64,000 nt of DNA. It comes from Sciurus carolinensis (lineage: Eukaryota > Chordata > Mammalia > Rodentia > Sciuridae). A model generated the notes under the pieces. That model was given only the letters and a program-made list of their open reading frames with translations. It had not been told where the DNA came from and made no database searches. Shown here in pieces: positions 1 through 13,454 of the stretch (within the stretch, counting starts at the first letter, position 1; each line of letters opens with the position of its first letter). Where the stretch lies: contig NW_025920104.1 of assembly GCF_902686445.1 (NCBI RefSeq), positions 6,944,001 to 7,008,000 of the forward strand. The letters run 5' to 3'. Made by a program: the position numbers and the translations under genes.

Positions 1-1925
1 TGTCCTCCAGGAGAAAGGTGGCAATGTCTAAAGATATTTTGGTTGTCATAACTTGCACAGGGCATGGACTCACCATCAGAGGTTGAGGCAAAGAGTACTC
101 TTTCATATCCCAGGGTGCTCAGAAGCACTCCATGACACAAAGTACCAGACCAAGACATCAATAAAGCTGGGGAGAGACCCTTGCCCAGGCAAAAACTACC
201 ATTAGTCAATAAGGTCATTGTTTAGGCAAGGACTTCAATAACCCCTGGGCAACCCAGGAATGTATTCAGGTGGGTCCTTCAATCCTCAGCTTCTTCCTTC
301 CTATCTCTCATGCTGTGGGACTCCAGGTAACAGGTAAGGCAGACACAGGTGTGTGGGTCTCAAGCCAGTGTTTTCATTGTTCCCAAGTAGACTTTGATGA
401 CATGAATTCCATCCATTAAAGTATATATAAAAGATGTGCACATGGAAAGCATATACACGTGCTTAGTCAATCTTTAAAGTTCATTTGGAAGGTTTCAAAT
501 TTCATTTTAACATTGAAAATATTTAGTTCCAGAGGCCCCAGAAAGAACAGGGATAGTGGACAGAGTGACTTACAGGATGGCACCCAGCCAGGGAGGAAGA
601 TTCAATTTACTTCTTGTTAGCTCAGAGATGTTGGCAACACTTCCCCCATGAATCTCAGCCTACTTGCCCTTAAGATCACTTCTTCACCTTATAGGAAGTT
701 ATTGTAGAGGTTAAGACACCATGGCTACCAAGCAACATAGTCAAAAGAATAGATAAAGGAATGTGCATGGAAACTGGCCTAGGGTCACACAGGTGTTCTT
801 AAAACTTGGTCCAGCTTTACTTGGACATTCCTGTGCTTGTCCAATGCTTCACACACATGTTGTGTGAAGGTTTTCAGTGTTGATGTGTCTAATTCTTCTA
901 TGTGCTCAGGCCCCAGCTGGTCCTTGTCTCTGAGCAGGTCTCACCTACTTGATTATTGCTGTATCGCCATGCACAGGACACTGGCCTGCATTTCCCAGGG
1001 ACATGCTTCTCCAACTCTGAGAGTCATGGTCATAGGTCAGGATGCTGAATGAAGGAGGATATGGTTATGGAATATGAGGAGTGAGGCCGAATTTTGGCAG
1101 TTTTCTTATTTTCACAACTTTGTTTCTGTGAGCTTTTCATATGCTTATGCACTTGGGCCCTTCCATGTGGGATTTGGAATGGCTGCCAGTCACAGCATTT
1201 CACCCTGCAGGTTGGGGCAAAGTGGAGGCTTCATTAGACATTTGTCACAACCTCCAGAAGCAGCAGAATGGGAACATCAGGATTGAATTCCTATAGTTTT
1301 TTCTGGAATGAACTGATTAAAATATTTTCCTAGGTAGGTCAAAATCTTCCTTTTAAAATTTCACAAGAAAAGGTAAAGAGAAAGTCTTCATGGTGATGAC
1401 ATTAAATCTGCTTGGATGACTCAGAATGTATGTTGGCACAGCAACATGCTGTGTGGTGGGCAGAAGACATATGTGATGGTGGCAGTGGTGTGATTAAAAG
1501 GGCCAACTTCAACATGCCATGCAGGGCTGGATTCTTCTCAGTTTTTCATAGAAAAAGCTTTTGAAGCCCATCTTTTCATTCCCTTTCACAGGGCCCTAAG
1601 ACATGATCATGTCTCCCCACCATCCCACTCTGTGGGTTGTGGTTCAAAATGTTGGTTGTGTTATGTGCTCACTGTAATGAGAATTTGAATTTCATGCAGA
1701 TCCTGAAGTGTGAGTGAAAAATCACCAGTTCCCTAGCTGTGTGACCAATGAATGCCTTTTCTAGCTATTTATTCTAGACTTGATCCCAAATCCATTTCAC
1801 TAGGGCTGGGCTGGTTCCTATACCCTGGTGCAGTCAGAAAACATGTGGTTAATTGTGCTAATGACCATGGATCACAGGCATAACTTTGATGTCTACTTTA
1901 TATTTCTTACATAACAGTGCATAGT
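1..1925. other. No gene seen; non-repetitive intronic or intergenic DNA
   Basis: No ORF with recognisable protein similarity and no clear repeat was found. Short ORFs at 837-1052 and 1074-1286 look like chance reading frames. Confidence 0.5.
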
Positions 1926-1927
1926 AA

Positions 1928-2105
1928 CCCAGGTGCAGTGGTGGATGCCTGTAGTCCCCAATACTCAGGATATGGAAGCAGGAGGATCCTAGATTCCAGT
2001 CTAGACTGGACAACTTAGGTAGACTCTGCCTCAAAATCAAAAATAAAAAGGGGTGGGGATTTAGCTTATTGATAAAGCATACCAGGGTTCAATCCCCAGA
2101 ATGGC
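1928..2105 (+). repeat. Dimeric B1 + ID SINE
   Basis: The left half reads like a B1 monomer, with a 'gtagtcccc...tactcagg...ggcaggagga'-like progression and 'ctgcctcaaaatcaaaaat' at its end. The right half is an ID-type tRNA-derived monomer with 'ttcaatccccag' as the B box. This dimeric arrangement is typical of squirrel-related rodents. Family name inferred from the layout. Confidence 0.7.
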
Positions 2106-5045
2106 AAAAGCAAGACAAGAATGCTCAGAAACAGGCTGATTGCTCCAAAATTTCAGCTTTGGGCATGAACCCATACCATTTTTATCCTAGATGTACCACA
2201 GAGGCCACAGGGAAAGGCTGGGTACCTGGTGCAGCACAGGGCATCCTCCAGGTGTCCACTTACAAGTTTTGCTCCTCTCAGGATGGTGCTGGTGGGTGTC
2301 CATGGCTGAATGTGCCTGATCTGGAGTCTTTGGCAGAACATGAATAGAGTCCAGTTCCCAAATGGTCCAACTGGATCCCTAGCATGCTCAGCTCTAGTGT
2401 CCAGGATGAGACCCTTGGCACTGGTGCATGAGGACATGCTTGGTATAGGGAGTCTGATCCTTCTGGGGATTCCTAGAGGACTTGAAGTGGAAGCCAAGGA
2501 GGAAGTAAGAGGCCAAGCAGGAACATCTTGCTCCTTTCAGGATGCCATGACAGCATACCTAGACTGGTGACTTATAACACAAACTAATTTCTCACAGTTC
2601 TGGAGGTGAAAGCCCAAGTTCAAGGCAAGGGCAGGTTTAGTGTCTGGTGAGAACTCACTTCCCAGTACACAGAAGGCATATGTTTTTCTGTTTCCTCCTA
2701 TGGAAGGAGAGGCACTTTTTTCCATTAACTTATTCATTCAACCGCACATTTGCCCACTCAGCCACTGGTCAGTTAAGCTTTATTGAGTGCCAACTGTGTC
2801 CTGTGCACTCAGCTTGTCTTTAAATGTCTGCAATGACTGGGCCTTCGAGAATGCCTTTGAATCATTTCAATGGGGAGATGGGCAATGGACGTGGACAGAT
2901 CACCATGGGCAACCTGGTGAGACAGTCCTGGAAATCAGTGCAAGAAGGTAATTGTTCTTTAGTTGGGAGGGATCCAGAAGGTTTATGAAGACATGGTCTC
3001 CAGGGGATTAAGCGTGGTTCCACAGCCCTTATCTCTTGTGATGCTGTCTCCTTTAGAAGCATATCTTTAGGTATCAGAGGGTGTCCAGATGTCACAAACA
3101 CTGATGTTCATCATTGCACACAGAAGCAAATCACTGGGTGGGACTCACAGGTTGTAGTGACTGCCCTTCTCTGAGGACAGAAAGTAAGGCTCAGAACAAG
3201 GAACATGGGGAGTGGACAGAGTAGCCTCAGGCTTCTGGGTTGATGGTGGAAGCCTCCTTTGGCTTCCCTGTTCCTGTGAAGCCTAGGGCCCTGTCCCACA
3301 CTCTACAATGAATGCAGCCACTGGGAGTCCAGGATTCCCTGGATATCCTGTTCATGTATAGGTGACATGTGTCAGGTTGGTCTTCCTTTCTCCATAAGGT
3401 AAGAGAAAGAGCTACTTGTCCATGAGGACCACTCGACAATGCCAGACCTTGGGACCATGGTTCTACTTCAGGCTGTTGTCATGCAGGACTTGTGCAGCCA
3501 AGTCCTAGAGCCCAAGCCCAGCTGACCATAGGGGCAGGCACTTTCCACCCCACCACCATAGGCAAGGATGTGCTGGTCATATTCATATATTAGTGTGAGT
3601 GGATCTTAAGGGAATGGAAAATTTTCAGTACACAATGCCTTCAGTTCTCACCAGCTGCAGAACGTCCCCATCCCACTGAACACAGGTTTCTGAAAGGCAC
3701 AGTTGGTCTGTGTGAGCCTGAGCTCTCCTGATTTTACTCATTGTCACATGCTGCAGGCTCACCTGGCCTGCCAGTCTCTGCAGTAAGAGAGACAGAGGTC
3801 AAATTCTAAAGGCTGGAATCTCATGGCCACTCCTGGCCAGTCAAGACTCAGTGTCTTCTTACATTCTCCCTCTCCTCAACCCAGTTTTTACAGGAGTTTT
3901 GAATTATCTACCACATACCAAATGTGGCTCCCCAACCCTGTCACCTACCCCAGTCTGGCCCTTGCCCACTTGGTCTGTACACTTAGTTATTTAAGGCTTG
4001 ACCCACCCTCCTCAGGCTGTCCTTGAGCAATGGAAGAATCTATAAATGCCCTTAGCCCCTGTGGTCAGACCTGGAGGTGCAGTGGTGTAAGGACAAGGCT
4101 CCTGTGCATCACTGCAGGGTCAACTTCAGGTCATAAGTCCTGCTTCAAGTCTCCAGTTGAATCTCATCCTCTCTCACTTCCACTCTCCCATCCTGCCTCC
4201 CACAATCTCTGACTCAGGGTAAGAGAACTGACGTGTGCCAGTCTAGAAGCCTCTTTTTGCTGCTATAACTAAATGCCAGTGACTGGGTGGCATGAACATC
4301 AGAAATGCTTTCCCACAGTCATAGAGGCTGAAAGTACAGGGTCTTCTGGCAAAACAGGTTTGACCCCAGGCCTCCTATCTTGATCTGCAGGTGGCCACTG
4401 GCTCTGAGTGTGCTCACATGGCTTCTGAGTCTCTTCTTCAACAGACACTAATCCTGGTGCATCAGAGCCCTGACCCCATGATTGCACTGAACCTTAATTA
4501 CTTTCTCAGGTATTTAGATCTCTACTGTCAGGTCTGCCATGGTGGTGGGATATTGTAAGGTGAGTCAGTTATTCCTCCTATGGTTCATAATCCTTTACAC
4601 TGAGCTTCCTGCTTTGTGTCTGTCTCCTGTGGGGACCTTCCTGACACTGCAGTGGGGCAGGGACAAGCCTGCGAGTCCACCTGTTTCTAACGGGAGTCTT
4701 CCCTGCTTGGTCCACCATGTACCCCACCACCTACCCCCTGGCTCTCCCTCACCTCTTCCTTTTCTGAGCCTCCTCTGCTTTCCCTGCCATGTCTCTGTCC
4801 CTGACCTACCCATCACACAGCATCCTGGTGCATTTTCCAGGGTGCATCCCCTCATGCTGGTCCAGTGCTCCTCCTGTGCTTGGTGTGCAGGGTCACAGCC
4901 CAGTGGTTTGCAGGGCTCACAGTCACAACTCTAGCATGGAGCTCATCTCCTGGCCCATGAAGGAAGACACAGGAAAAGGAACAGAGGCAACTTCTCCTGC
5001 AGTTTAGTAGACATGGTGTTGATGAAAACACACCACATTTGGGGA
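2106..5045. other. No gene seen
   Basis: Several overlapping short ORFs occur on both strands (for example 2153-2497 minus and 4539-4934 plus). None shows a recognisable domain, and opposite-strand overlaps at the same place argue against coding. Confidence 0.45.
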
Positions 5046-5049
5046 GCTG

Positions 5050-5965
5050 CCTGTGGTTGTTTCACATGTATATGTGTGTGTGTGTGTGTGCTGAGTATGT
5101 GCAGTGAGCATGTTTGTGGTGTGTGCTGTGTGTGGTGTGCATGAATGTGGTGTGTGAAAAATGTGTATGCTGTGTGCATTTTGTGGTATGTGTGTTGTGT
5201 GCTTATATGTGTATGGGTGATGTGTACATAGTATATGCTATATGTTCTGCGTGATGTGTGGTACGTACATAGTGTTTTAGTGTGTATGGCATGTACATTT
5301 TTGTCATATATGGTATTATGCAAATGTGTTATGTGTGTGCTGTGTGTAGTATGTATGTGGTGTAATATATATGTGTAGTGTGCTTGGCGTGTATTGTATG
5401 CATGTGGTATATGTGTAGTGCATAGTATGCATGTAGAGTGCTGCATATATGTATAGTGGGTATGGTGTGTCATGTGTTTTTGTGTCATATTTGGCATGTG
5501 TGTGGCATGTCATTTGTGTGGCATGTGTTCTACATAATTGGTGAACAGTATGTTGTGTATGTGTAGTATGAGTAGTGTGACATGTGTTGTTTGTCATATG
5601 TAATGTGCATAGTGTGTTTGTGGTGCCTTGCATGTGTAAACATGTAGTATGTGTATGTTGTGTTGCATAGTGGTAGTGTGCATGGTTGTTGTGTTTATAT
5701 TATTTGTGTTTTATGTGGTATACTACATGTGTAATGTGTGTGGTATGTATGGGGTGTGTGGAGTATTGTATGTGGGTAGTATGTACAATGTCTCTTTTCA
5801 TTGTATGTGGTATGTGCTATGTTATTTGTGTGGTATGCATGTGGCATGTTGTATACATGTAGTGTGAATGCTCTGAGTTTTGCATTATTCATACTGTGTG
5901 TGGTGTGATTTTTGTGTTTTTCCTGTTGTATGTGGTGTAATTTGTTTGTGTTGTGTCTGGAGGGT
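5050..5965. repeat. TG-rich degenerate low-complexity block
   Basis: About 900 bp of TGTG, TGTATG and TGGTATG runs without a fixed period, seeded by a pure (TG)n stretch at about 5072-5090. The His/Thr-rich minus-strand ORFs (4943-5497, 5316-5633) and the Val/Cys-rich plus-strand ORF (5649-5867) are translations of this block, not genes. Confidence 0.85.
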
Positions 5966-6089
5966 GAGAAACAACCTGGTGGCCTTGTGTTCCTGCCCAG
6001 CTCCCACTGTCTGATATTGGCTGAGGCACCCCTCAGCTCACACTGTTCCTTCTGGCACCAGGGCCTGATGCCTCCTGGCAGTTCTGGGT

Positions 6090-6520
6090 CCTGCTTCATG
6101 GTCAGCAAGAAATGCTGATGCCATACTGCTGATGGTGTCCTGGCTGTGACCTTCTATCCCACCACCAGCACCTCAGGGGACCTTGGAGGTATATCCAACC
6201 CTCCAGCACCCTGGTGGAACCTGTGCAGACACATGGCTTCAGAACCTCTCCCTACAGGGCCATCTCTGCAGGCTGGTTAGTACCTCAAACATCAACCTCC
6301 TCACAGTCATGCAGCAGTGGATGTCATTCCAGAACTGCACCAGCTCCTTGCTTCTTCCTGGCAACTGGCAACTCTGGAAGAAGAACATGCTGAGACCAGT
6401 CTGCCCCAGCAACCCTGGCTGTTATTCCCAAAGACCAACCTTGGCATAGGCAGTAAAGACCATAAGGAGGAATTAGGTGTGGGCTTGAACCAAATTATCA
6501 GTAAATCTGCAATGTGTTGA
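6090..6520. repeat. Diverged duplicate of the segment at 51.69-52.14 kb
   Basis: Both segments carry, in the same order and orientation, a 'gatgccatactgctg' stretch, 'ctctggaagaagaacatgct' and an 'accaaccttgg' stretch, with indels between them. Neither copy has an ORF I recognise. On the minus strand both include a short hydrophobic stretch that could be a decayed membrane-protein exon, but the family is unknown to me. Confidence 0.6.
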
Positions 6521-6524
6521 AGCA

Positions 6525-7262
6525 GGGCAGTGGCTACACTGCCAACTAGGCTGTAAACAATGACCCTGCAAAGCAGGCAGTTCTCAAGCTGTACCTCAGC
6601 CTTGCCACCGAAGGATCAGGCCCAAAACCACACCTTGACTCCTTTAGACCATCCCAACAAAACATGGTTCTCAGTTGCACAGGTGAAGAATAGAAGGCCT
6701 GGAGAGGCCCAGCAATCCAACTTTGGGTGCAAAGCAAAGGTGACATCACAGTCAGGGCCACAGCATTCTGACCCCAGGGACCAGTGTTTGACAAACACCT
6801 TAAGTGAACAAACATCATCTCCTACTCAGCAAGACTAGGCCCTCAGGTGTGGGGTATGTTCTGAGCTGAGTGGGAAAAAGGGTTCCTGCTGTGTTCAGTG
6901 ACAGCTCACTCTCCCCAGAATTAAACTAGTGACAAGCTCTAGAGAGTGGAAAAAAGCAAGAACACTGTGTGTACACTGTTAATCTAGATGTCTCTCAAAC
7001 CACTTTGTCTAACATTTTAATCATTAGAGCATTAAGCAAATGATCTTATTATGTGCAATTAATACTAAAGCTAATTTAAGAATAAATTCTCCAAATCCAC
7101 CTTTGTAATCTCCATTTCTTCTGTTTTTGCTTCATGGGTTTATAAGTTGTTTCATTTATACTATTGGTGCATATGCTAAGTAAACACACATTTTTTTAAA
7201 CTGCTATAACTTAAAGACTTAAAACAACATTATTTGAAATGCACAGAATCTTTTAAAAGTTG
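6525..7262. other. No gene seen
   Basis: Unique sequence. Overlapping ORFs on both strands at 6546-6838 shadow each other and have no recognisable domain. Confidence 0.45.
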
Positions 7263-7265
7263 ATA

Positions 7266-7350
7266 TTAGGAGCTGAGGTAGAGCTCATTGGTAGTTTTCC
7301 TAGCATGCATGCAGCACTGGGTCCACTACCAAGCAAAAAAAATGAAAAAT
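7266..7350 (+). repeat. ID-type SINE
   Basis: Shows a tRNA-like A box region ('gctgaggtagagctcattggtag'-like, diverged), a B-box-like 'gggtccactacc' and an A-rich tail. Confidence 0.55.
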
Positions 7351-10300
7351 GATATATCATGCAATGTGAATGCTACCACCATGACATTTGACATAACTCT
7401 TGCCAAAATTCTGAAATAGGTTCTTGAAATTTAAAGACTGGTTCCAACATTATTTTCTCTAGTTTACACTTTTAAGTTTATTTTTCCTTCAGAATTTGTA
7501 AAAAGTAACAGTGAGATTTTTAATCTACATAAAATTTGGATTATTTTTATAAGATTTGAATGTTTTTAGATTTTTCTATTGTTTGTTAAAATACTGCTAA
7601 TTTTGAAAAGGTAAAAATCTTCAAAACCATATTATGGTTTTCAAACTTTCTGAAAAGCAGCAGTTTTATTTTAAATATTAATAACTTCTTGAGCATGCAA
7701 ATAGGTTATAACCATCAAAGGTATATCACTGAAATGTAATTACATTTAAATCAACAAACTTTTAGGTTAGATACCAAAGTCACTGTTAAAATGAAGAATC
7801 TTCAACAACTTGAACAAATTTTAAAAAATGATTCATAATCCAGGAGCACAAATCACAAGAGTAGGAGCACAGGATGAGGCAACACTTAGAATAGAGATGC
7901 AAGGTACAAGACCTTAAATGGTTACAAAGTTAATTTGCAGGTTGCCAATTTTGTTTGTCTCTTTTGGTCAGTTGAGACCTTGCTGCTGTTATTGACTGGA
8001 ATTCTCTGTTAGTTACAATAGAACTCTCTTAGCTAGGCTTTCAGTACTAAATAGATTGCAGATGGATGTTACTTTCACAATAACATTGGGGGTGGGAGAG
8101 CCAGAGAAAGAGGAGTGTGCCCAGAAGACATGGAGCCATACTAATCATTCAAGACTCTCTGTTTCCACATGGAATTGTAAACAACAACTCAGGACATTTT
8201 GCCTAGGGAGTAGGACCAGAGGAAACCTCTGGCTGAAGGTGACCTACCCCCAACACCCTGCCAGCTTTGTGGAGTTGCAAAAATGTCTGTGGGTATGTAA
8301 AAGATCATCCTCTATGGAAAGATGGGATAGGTGCACCTGACTTCATCACACAATTCAGCTGCAGCCACACTTAGCAGATTTCTCAGGTGCTACAACCATG
8401 GGACTTAACTTGAGCACTGGGATATGAGAGAATTCAATTCTGCTTTCCTTAGTTTTAAATCCCTCTCCTGATTTTGTTGAATAAATATTCAGATATTTAT
8501 GTCTCTCAGGGGTTTGGTGGGTAGGTGGTTCTCCATATATGCATTTCCACATCCTCATATTCAACCAATCTTAGCTGCAAAATATTTAGAAACAATTCCA
8601 TTTGCACTATATAAATAGGAATATTTTTTGGTTATTACTGCCTTACTTGTTACAAAGTGCTTATGTTCTACAAGGTGTTCCATTTAATGTCCAGATGGTT
8701 TATAAAATGCAAATGTGTGCTTGCATTATATGCAAATATGGTACCATTTCCTAGGAATGACTTAAGCATTCCTGGATTTTGGTATATACGGGGCTCCTGG
8801 AACCCCTCCAATCCAGAAGTTAAAAGATTTCTGTGATGAAGGGCCTCTGAAAAACTTATGTGATCCACAGTCCAGGCTACACCCTCAAAGCTCTGGCATT
8901 CTCCAGGCACACACTTGATATAGAAGGAAACCATCTAAGGGAGCAGAGCTGAAATCCATCCAAAGTGCCTGCTAGAACAAGGCATGTGATGGGGATTCAG
9001 TATTATGAACTGGTTACAAAGGATGAACCTCCCTTGATTGGAGGGGAGCCTTGACCAGCTGGTAGTTAAAATTCTGGAAATGGACATGAAGCCAGGAAGT
9101 CCTCTGACCCCTACCTGTCTACTTTCTGTGAAGTCTCCATCTGCCATAAAGGGGCGTGACTCCTCCATTCATTCCTCCCCTCACCTCATTATGCAGGGTT
9201 CCTTCAGTATTGTCCCACCTCCTTTTCTGAGATGCTGCTTCATTTCCACAGCAGCTAACGGGTATTGGGTTGTTAGTGAGGGATTGCCGGCCTGAGCATC
9301 ATGATGTGGGGGCCACATCTGCAGGCTTGTGCACACGCAGGTGTGCAAATGCCTAGGCCCCAGGTTCTGGTCCCAACTCTACCCGCCAGGAGTACGAGAC
9401 TGTTCAGATGGATAGTGGCTGGGAGGTGCACACTGGATGACTGAGAAAATCACCCCTAGAGAACAAGTTATGACTCTGTGTGATTGTGGGTCTGTGCAAA
9501 ACTGGGGCAATCCAGAGGGTACATGGGCAGTAGGTGTGGATGGGGGGAGTGCAGGGGGAGGGGCATCATCTCAAAAGACTCTCCACAGCCAGTCTCCCCA
9601 TAAACTTAACCAAAGTTTATATCAGGTACTTGAGAGGAAAGGGGTGAATTTCCAGGGCTCAGGGCCATAGATGCACCTTAAGTTCATACTGAGCATCAAG
9701 CAGGGACTGGACCTGCCCCTCCTCCCACCCCCCACTCTTTCGGCTACTTTCAGTGGTTCACAGCTGCTGTTGGCCAGCAGTGCTAATTTTGCCCTTGCAT
9801 TCTACTTACTTAAAGCTGTAATAAGGGAAGATGAGCAGCACCTTTCCACTCTTCTCACCTGGCTCTTTCTTCTGATGCCTTTTTCTTCTCTTGAGAAAGG
9901 CAACTTGCATGCTACTGTTTTTCATCTCTGAGCCTCCTGGATGAGACTGACCCCTATACCCCAATCATGAGGATAAAATTGCATTAAATTTCTCTGCCAG
10001 GGTTGATTTCTGATCTCCTGCCCTGCATATCCATCTGAGAAGTAATGCATTTATTGTTTCCCAGATCAAACAAATTCACCATACCCAGAACTAATCTCTT
10101 CTTCATCCCTTTCACCCCATACCTGCACAGCAAATGGTGCCACCAACTAGCTACTTGTCTGCTGATAAATGTGGAAACCATTTTTGAGCTCCTGTCACAC
10201 AGTAATCTATGTTAGACCCTCACCAGACCAAATACTCTGGCGATGAATGCCCCACCCACCACCTTGAGGATGAGCATTGCTCATCTCTGACAGCCACATG

Positions 10301-11000
10301 GGAGCTCGCCCATGTGTGAAGCTCTATGCTAGACCATGCACTACACATTAACTTAGTATTGTTCACCCTGTGATCAGGGCCATCTAGTTTTGTCCTGAAG
10401 CTGGAGCACTCTAAAAGAAGCAAATGTTTTATACTGAGGTAGTTGAAGATGCCCTTTACCTAGTGTTCCCATGTGACCTGATTTGAAACCCTGTGTTGTG
10501 GCCTCATCAGGTGCTGACAGCAGCAGAATCAGGACGCAGAAGGCCTCCAGTGCTGAGAGTCCCTCCTCTCTCCCTTTATTTACCTCTACCCCTCCCCAAC
10601 TCTTCCAAACCCATAATCCCTGACAGCTCTGAGCTGTCCTTTGTGTCTGTAAACTGGCCATCTCACCTGTGCTGCTTCATTGGACTCAGGTAGTATGTTA
10701 CCTTTTGGATATTTTCAGTTTGGGTCTCTATGAACTTGTCCAAGTTATTGCATGTCAACAGTTCATTTTCTCTTTGTTAAGTGGTATCCAGGTCCATGGT
10801 TGTACCAGTCTCTTGGTTTGACCATTTGCCCTCATTGTATTTCAGAATGCTTATGGTTAAGAGCATTGTACATCTTCACATGATTGCATAGTGTCCTCAA
10901 ATATTTTGCTATTCTCTTAAGGAGTGTTTGCTTTTATTTCATAATTGAGTTTTAAGAATACCTTTCACACTCAAGATAGTAATCTTTTTCTCAAAGTGTG
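7351..11000. other. No gene seen; AT-rich to 8.0 kb, then mixed
   Basis: 7.35-8.0 kb is AT-rich with no ORFs. 8.0-11.0 kb holds short ORFs of 65-95 codons on both strands without recognisable domains or convincing splice-flanked exons. Confidence 0.45.
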
Positions 11001-11009
11001 GATAACAAT

Positions 11010-11205
11010 ATTTTTTTGGTGGTGGTAGATACTGAAGATTGAACACAAGGGCATTTTCAAAATATCTACATTCCCAGTTCTTTGTATTTTATGTTTAATT
11101 TTAAGATGGGGTCTCACTAAGCTGCAGATACTGTCCTCGAATTGAGGCTGAAGTAATCCTCCTGTGTCAGCCTCCCATGTTTTTAGGTTGACAGTCATGG
11201 ACACA
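11010..11205 (-). repeat. Dimeric B1 + ID SINE
   Basis: On the plus strand it reads as a T-rich start, an inverted ID half, then 'gatggggtctcactaagctgc' and 'tcctcctgtgtcagcctccc', the reverse complement of a B1-type body. Confidence 0.7.
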
Positions 11206-11530
11206 AAAGACAGCTTGAATTTTCATTTTGTCTGTTACTTGTATTTTTTTCCACTGAAACAGGGCTTTCACTGAGCAGGAGCTTATCAATTTTTCAATCT
11301 TTCCTTTTTTAGATTGCACTTTATCATCAAATCTGGCAATGCTTTGCTTAACCCTATATTCTGAGGGTTTCCTCCTTTTGTGTAGTTTTGTTTTAATAAA
11401 TGGTATGATTTTGATCTACAATATCCCCCAAACCTCAGGTGTCTGTACTGCAGTGTTCAGAAGTGAAAACACTGGATTACAAGGGGTCTAACATTATCAG
11501 TGGGTTTACCCATCTAATAATTTGATTGGA

Positions 11531-11625
11531 GCAGCCTGGTTTACAGCTCAGTGGTAGAACATCTGAACAGCATGAGTGTGGTCTTGGTTTCCATCCCCAC
11601 TGTGGGCAAAAAATATAAATAAATT
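11531..11625 (+). repeat. ID-type SINE
   Basis: tRNA-derived: 'tacagctcagtggtagaac' resembles the A box, 'ggtttccatcccc' the B box, followed by an A-rich tail ending in 'aaatataaataaatta'. Confidence 0.65.
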
Positions 11626-12960
11626 AATGACTTGAGTGGACTTACTGGGATGTGTTGAAAATGAGAAGCAAGTCAGGTTTGACTAGGGGAAGTGGGTTCC
11701 AGGATGTGACCTGGGGGACAGTAAGGTCCCTTACTGCCTGTCTGTCTCTCTGTCCCTGATTTCTGGTTGCCAGAGCTGAGCACCTTTTTACTTTCCTGCC
11801 CATTGTCTATGAGGTTTCTGCAGCAAAGTTGGCCAACAGCACTCTTGACACCATGAGTCAAATAAACACTGGCTGCTCAGAAGAGCCCTTTTCAGGTGTA
11901 TTGGTCACAGTGGGGAGGAGATGACCAACACACTGTGCATCTTAAAGGACTCTCTCTATTTTCCCTCATGTCCATGACCCATCTAATTTTTGTATAAGAT
12001 TTGAGACAGTTTATTTCCTTTTTCCAGTGGATGTTACCTGCTGTTCCTGCACCATTGTGGACCAAGCTGCCCTTCTTTCACTGAATTGCTCCCTTGTCTT
12101 TGTGCAGAGTCAGTTGGCCCATTTCTCTGGCTCTTTTCTGGGGCTTTGTTCCAAACTGTTGACCCTGTGTCTCTCCCTCTGTCCATCTCACCATTAGTCT
12201 TTCTGACTGTGGTCATGCGATGAGTCTGGATGTCTGGTGGACCATTCTCCACCAGCTCATTCTCATTTTCAAGCTATTTTAGCTGTTCCCATTCCTCTAT
12301 CTTTCATTACAAGTTGACAGTGACCTTGTTTGTGTCAAAGAAAGACTTGATGTGATATTGACAAGCATTTCCTTGATCTATATTTCCTGGTCCTAAGTTT
12401 TTTTCTGAAATGAAATGGTGCTGTGGCTTTTGCCTCAATCATCAAACAAGAGTTACAAACTTTGATAGGAGAGACTATGTATCAATTTATGCTTCTGTTT
12501 AATGGGTGTTTTCTTTATCCTGATGTCACCTTGACCCTCTTCACATCATTCCTTTCTAGACAGATACATCCTATGACCCTTCCACAGGGCAGGTTTGCTG
12601 GTGGCAAGTCCTCTATTTGTTTTCTCTTTAGAGTGTCTCCCTTACCTCTTCATTCTGAATGGTTTTGCCCCTGGATGGAGAATTTTGAGATGTTCTATAA
12701 TTTTGCACCTGATAAATTTGTACCACCTTCCTCTCTCCTTCATGTTTATGATGAAAACCTCAGTGGCATTCACAGGACTGATAGTAGGGAAAACTCTTGA
12801 GGTTTTCCTGTGGAGAGGAATAGACAAACTAGTCCATAGCTGGTTAGGGCCATTATATCAAGTCAAGACTCTGGTGTTATTTTCTAGAATAAGAGAAGTT
12901 TGGTGCCATGAGCAGCTTGCAGGTTCTACACTCCACAACTGTATCTAGTGACTCATGAGA
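11626..12960. other. No gene seen
   Basis: ORFs at 12423-12800 and 12595-12948 overlap in different frames and show no recognisable domain. This DNA lies upstream of the first GAB exon and is probably its intron 1. Confidence 0.4.
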
Positions 12961-12965
12961 AATTT

Positions 12966-13085
12966 TGAAATGCCTGGCATGGTGGCAACAACTCTCATCC
13001 CAGTCATTCAGGAGTCCAAGCCAAGAAGATCAAAAAATCCAGGCCAGCCTGTGCAACATAGGGAAACCTCATCTGAAAATCAATT
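12966..13085 (+). repeat. B1-like SINE monomer
   Basis: Has the B1 progression 'cctggcatggtggcaacaac...cattcaggagtccaag...caggccagcctgtgcaacat'. It ends about 65 bp upstream of the GAB exon acceptor. Confidence 0.65.
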
Positions 13086-13150
13086 TTGGACAGATACCTT
13101 TGAAATAACAAGTGAATTTCTTAACTTTTCTACTCCTTGGTGGTATTCAG

Positions 13151-13451
13151 GCCTGGAGGAAACACTGGTTCATCCTGTGTAGCAGCCAGTATGGTGGTGA
13201 CCCAAGTGTCCTGGAATACTACAAGCATGACCAGTCCAAGATGCTCTTAGGGATCATCAACCTGTTCCTCTGTGAGCACGTGGACACAAATGTGACCCTT
13301 CACAAGAAGTGGCTGCCATGTGGCTTTGTGTTCCTCATCAAGACCAGTACACACACGTTTTACTTGGTGGCAGAGACAAAGGAAGACATGCAAAAGTGGG
13401 TGCAGAGCATCGACCAGGTCTGTGGCTTCCAGCAGGAGGTGGAGAGCCAAG
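13151..13451 (+). pseudogene. GAB4: GAB-family exon 2 (PH domain), GAB4-like
   Basis: This 301-bp exon is fully open. It encodes most of a GAB-type pleckstrin-homology domain, the N-terminal phosphoinositide-binding module that brings these GRB2-binding docking proteins to the membrane. Landmarks include AWRKHWFIL at the start, GDPSVLEYYK, NLFLCEHVD, TFYLVAETKEDMQKWVQSI and CGFQQE. The acceptor AG is at 13149-13150 and the donor reads AAG|gtacat. It starts in phase 0 at the Ala-Trp where GAB genes have their first intron, and ends in phase 1, which fits the next exon. Exon 1, which should encode the first ~25 residues, was not found. The exon itself could still be functional; the pseudogene call rests on stops in later exons. 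GAB2 and GAB4 are hard to separate from one exon; GAB4 is favoured because of its divergence. Confidence 0.8.
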
Positions 13452-13454
13452 GTA

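Noticed and set aside
4943..5867. His/Thr-rich and Val/Cys-rich ORFs
   Set aside because: They are translations of TG-rich low-complexity DNA on opposite strands.
13151..13451. Processed (retrotransposed) GAB pseudogene
   Set aside because: The exons are separated by introns with recognisable splice sites and consistent phases, so it is not a processed copy.
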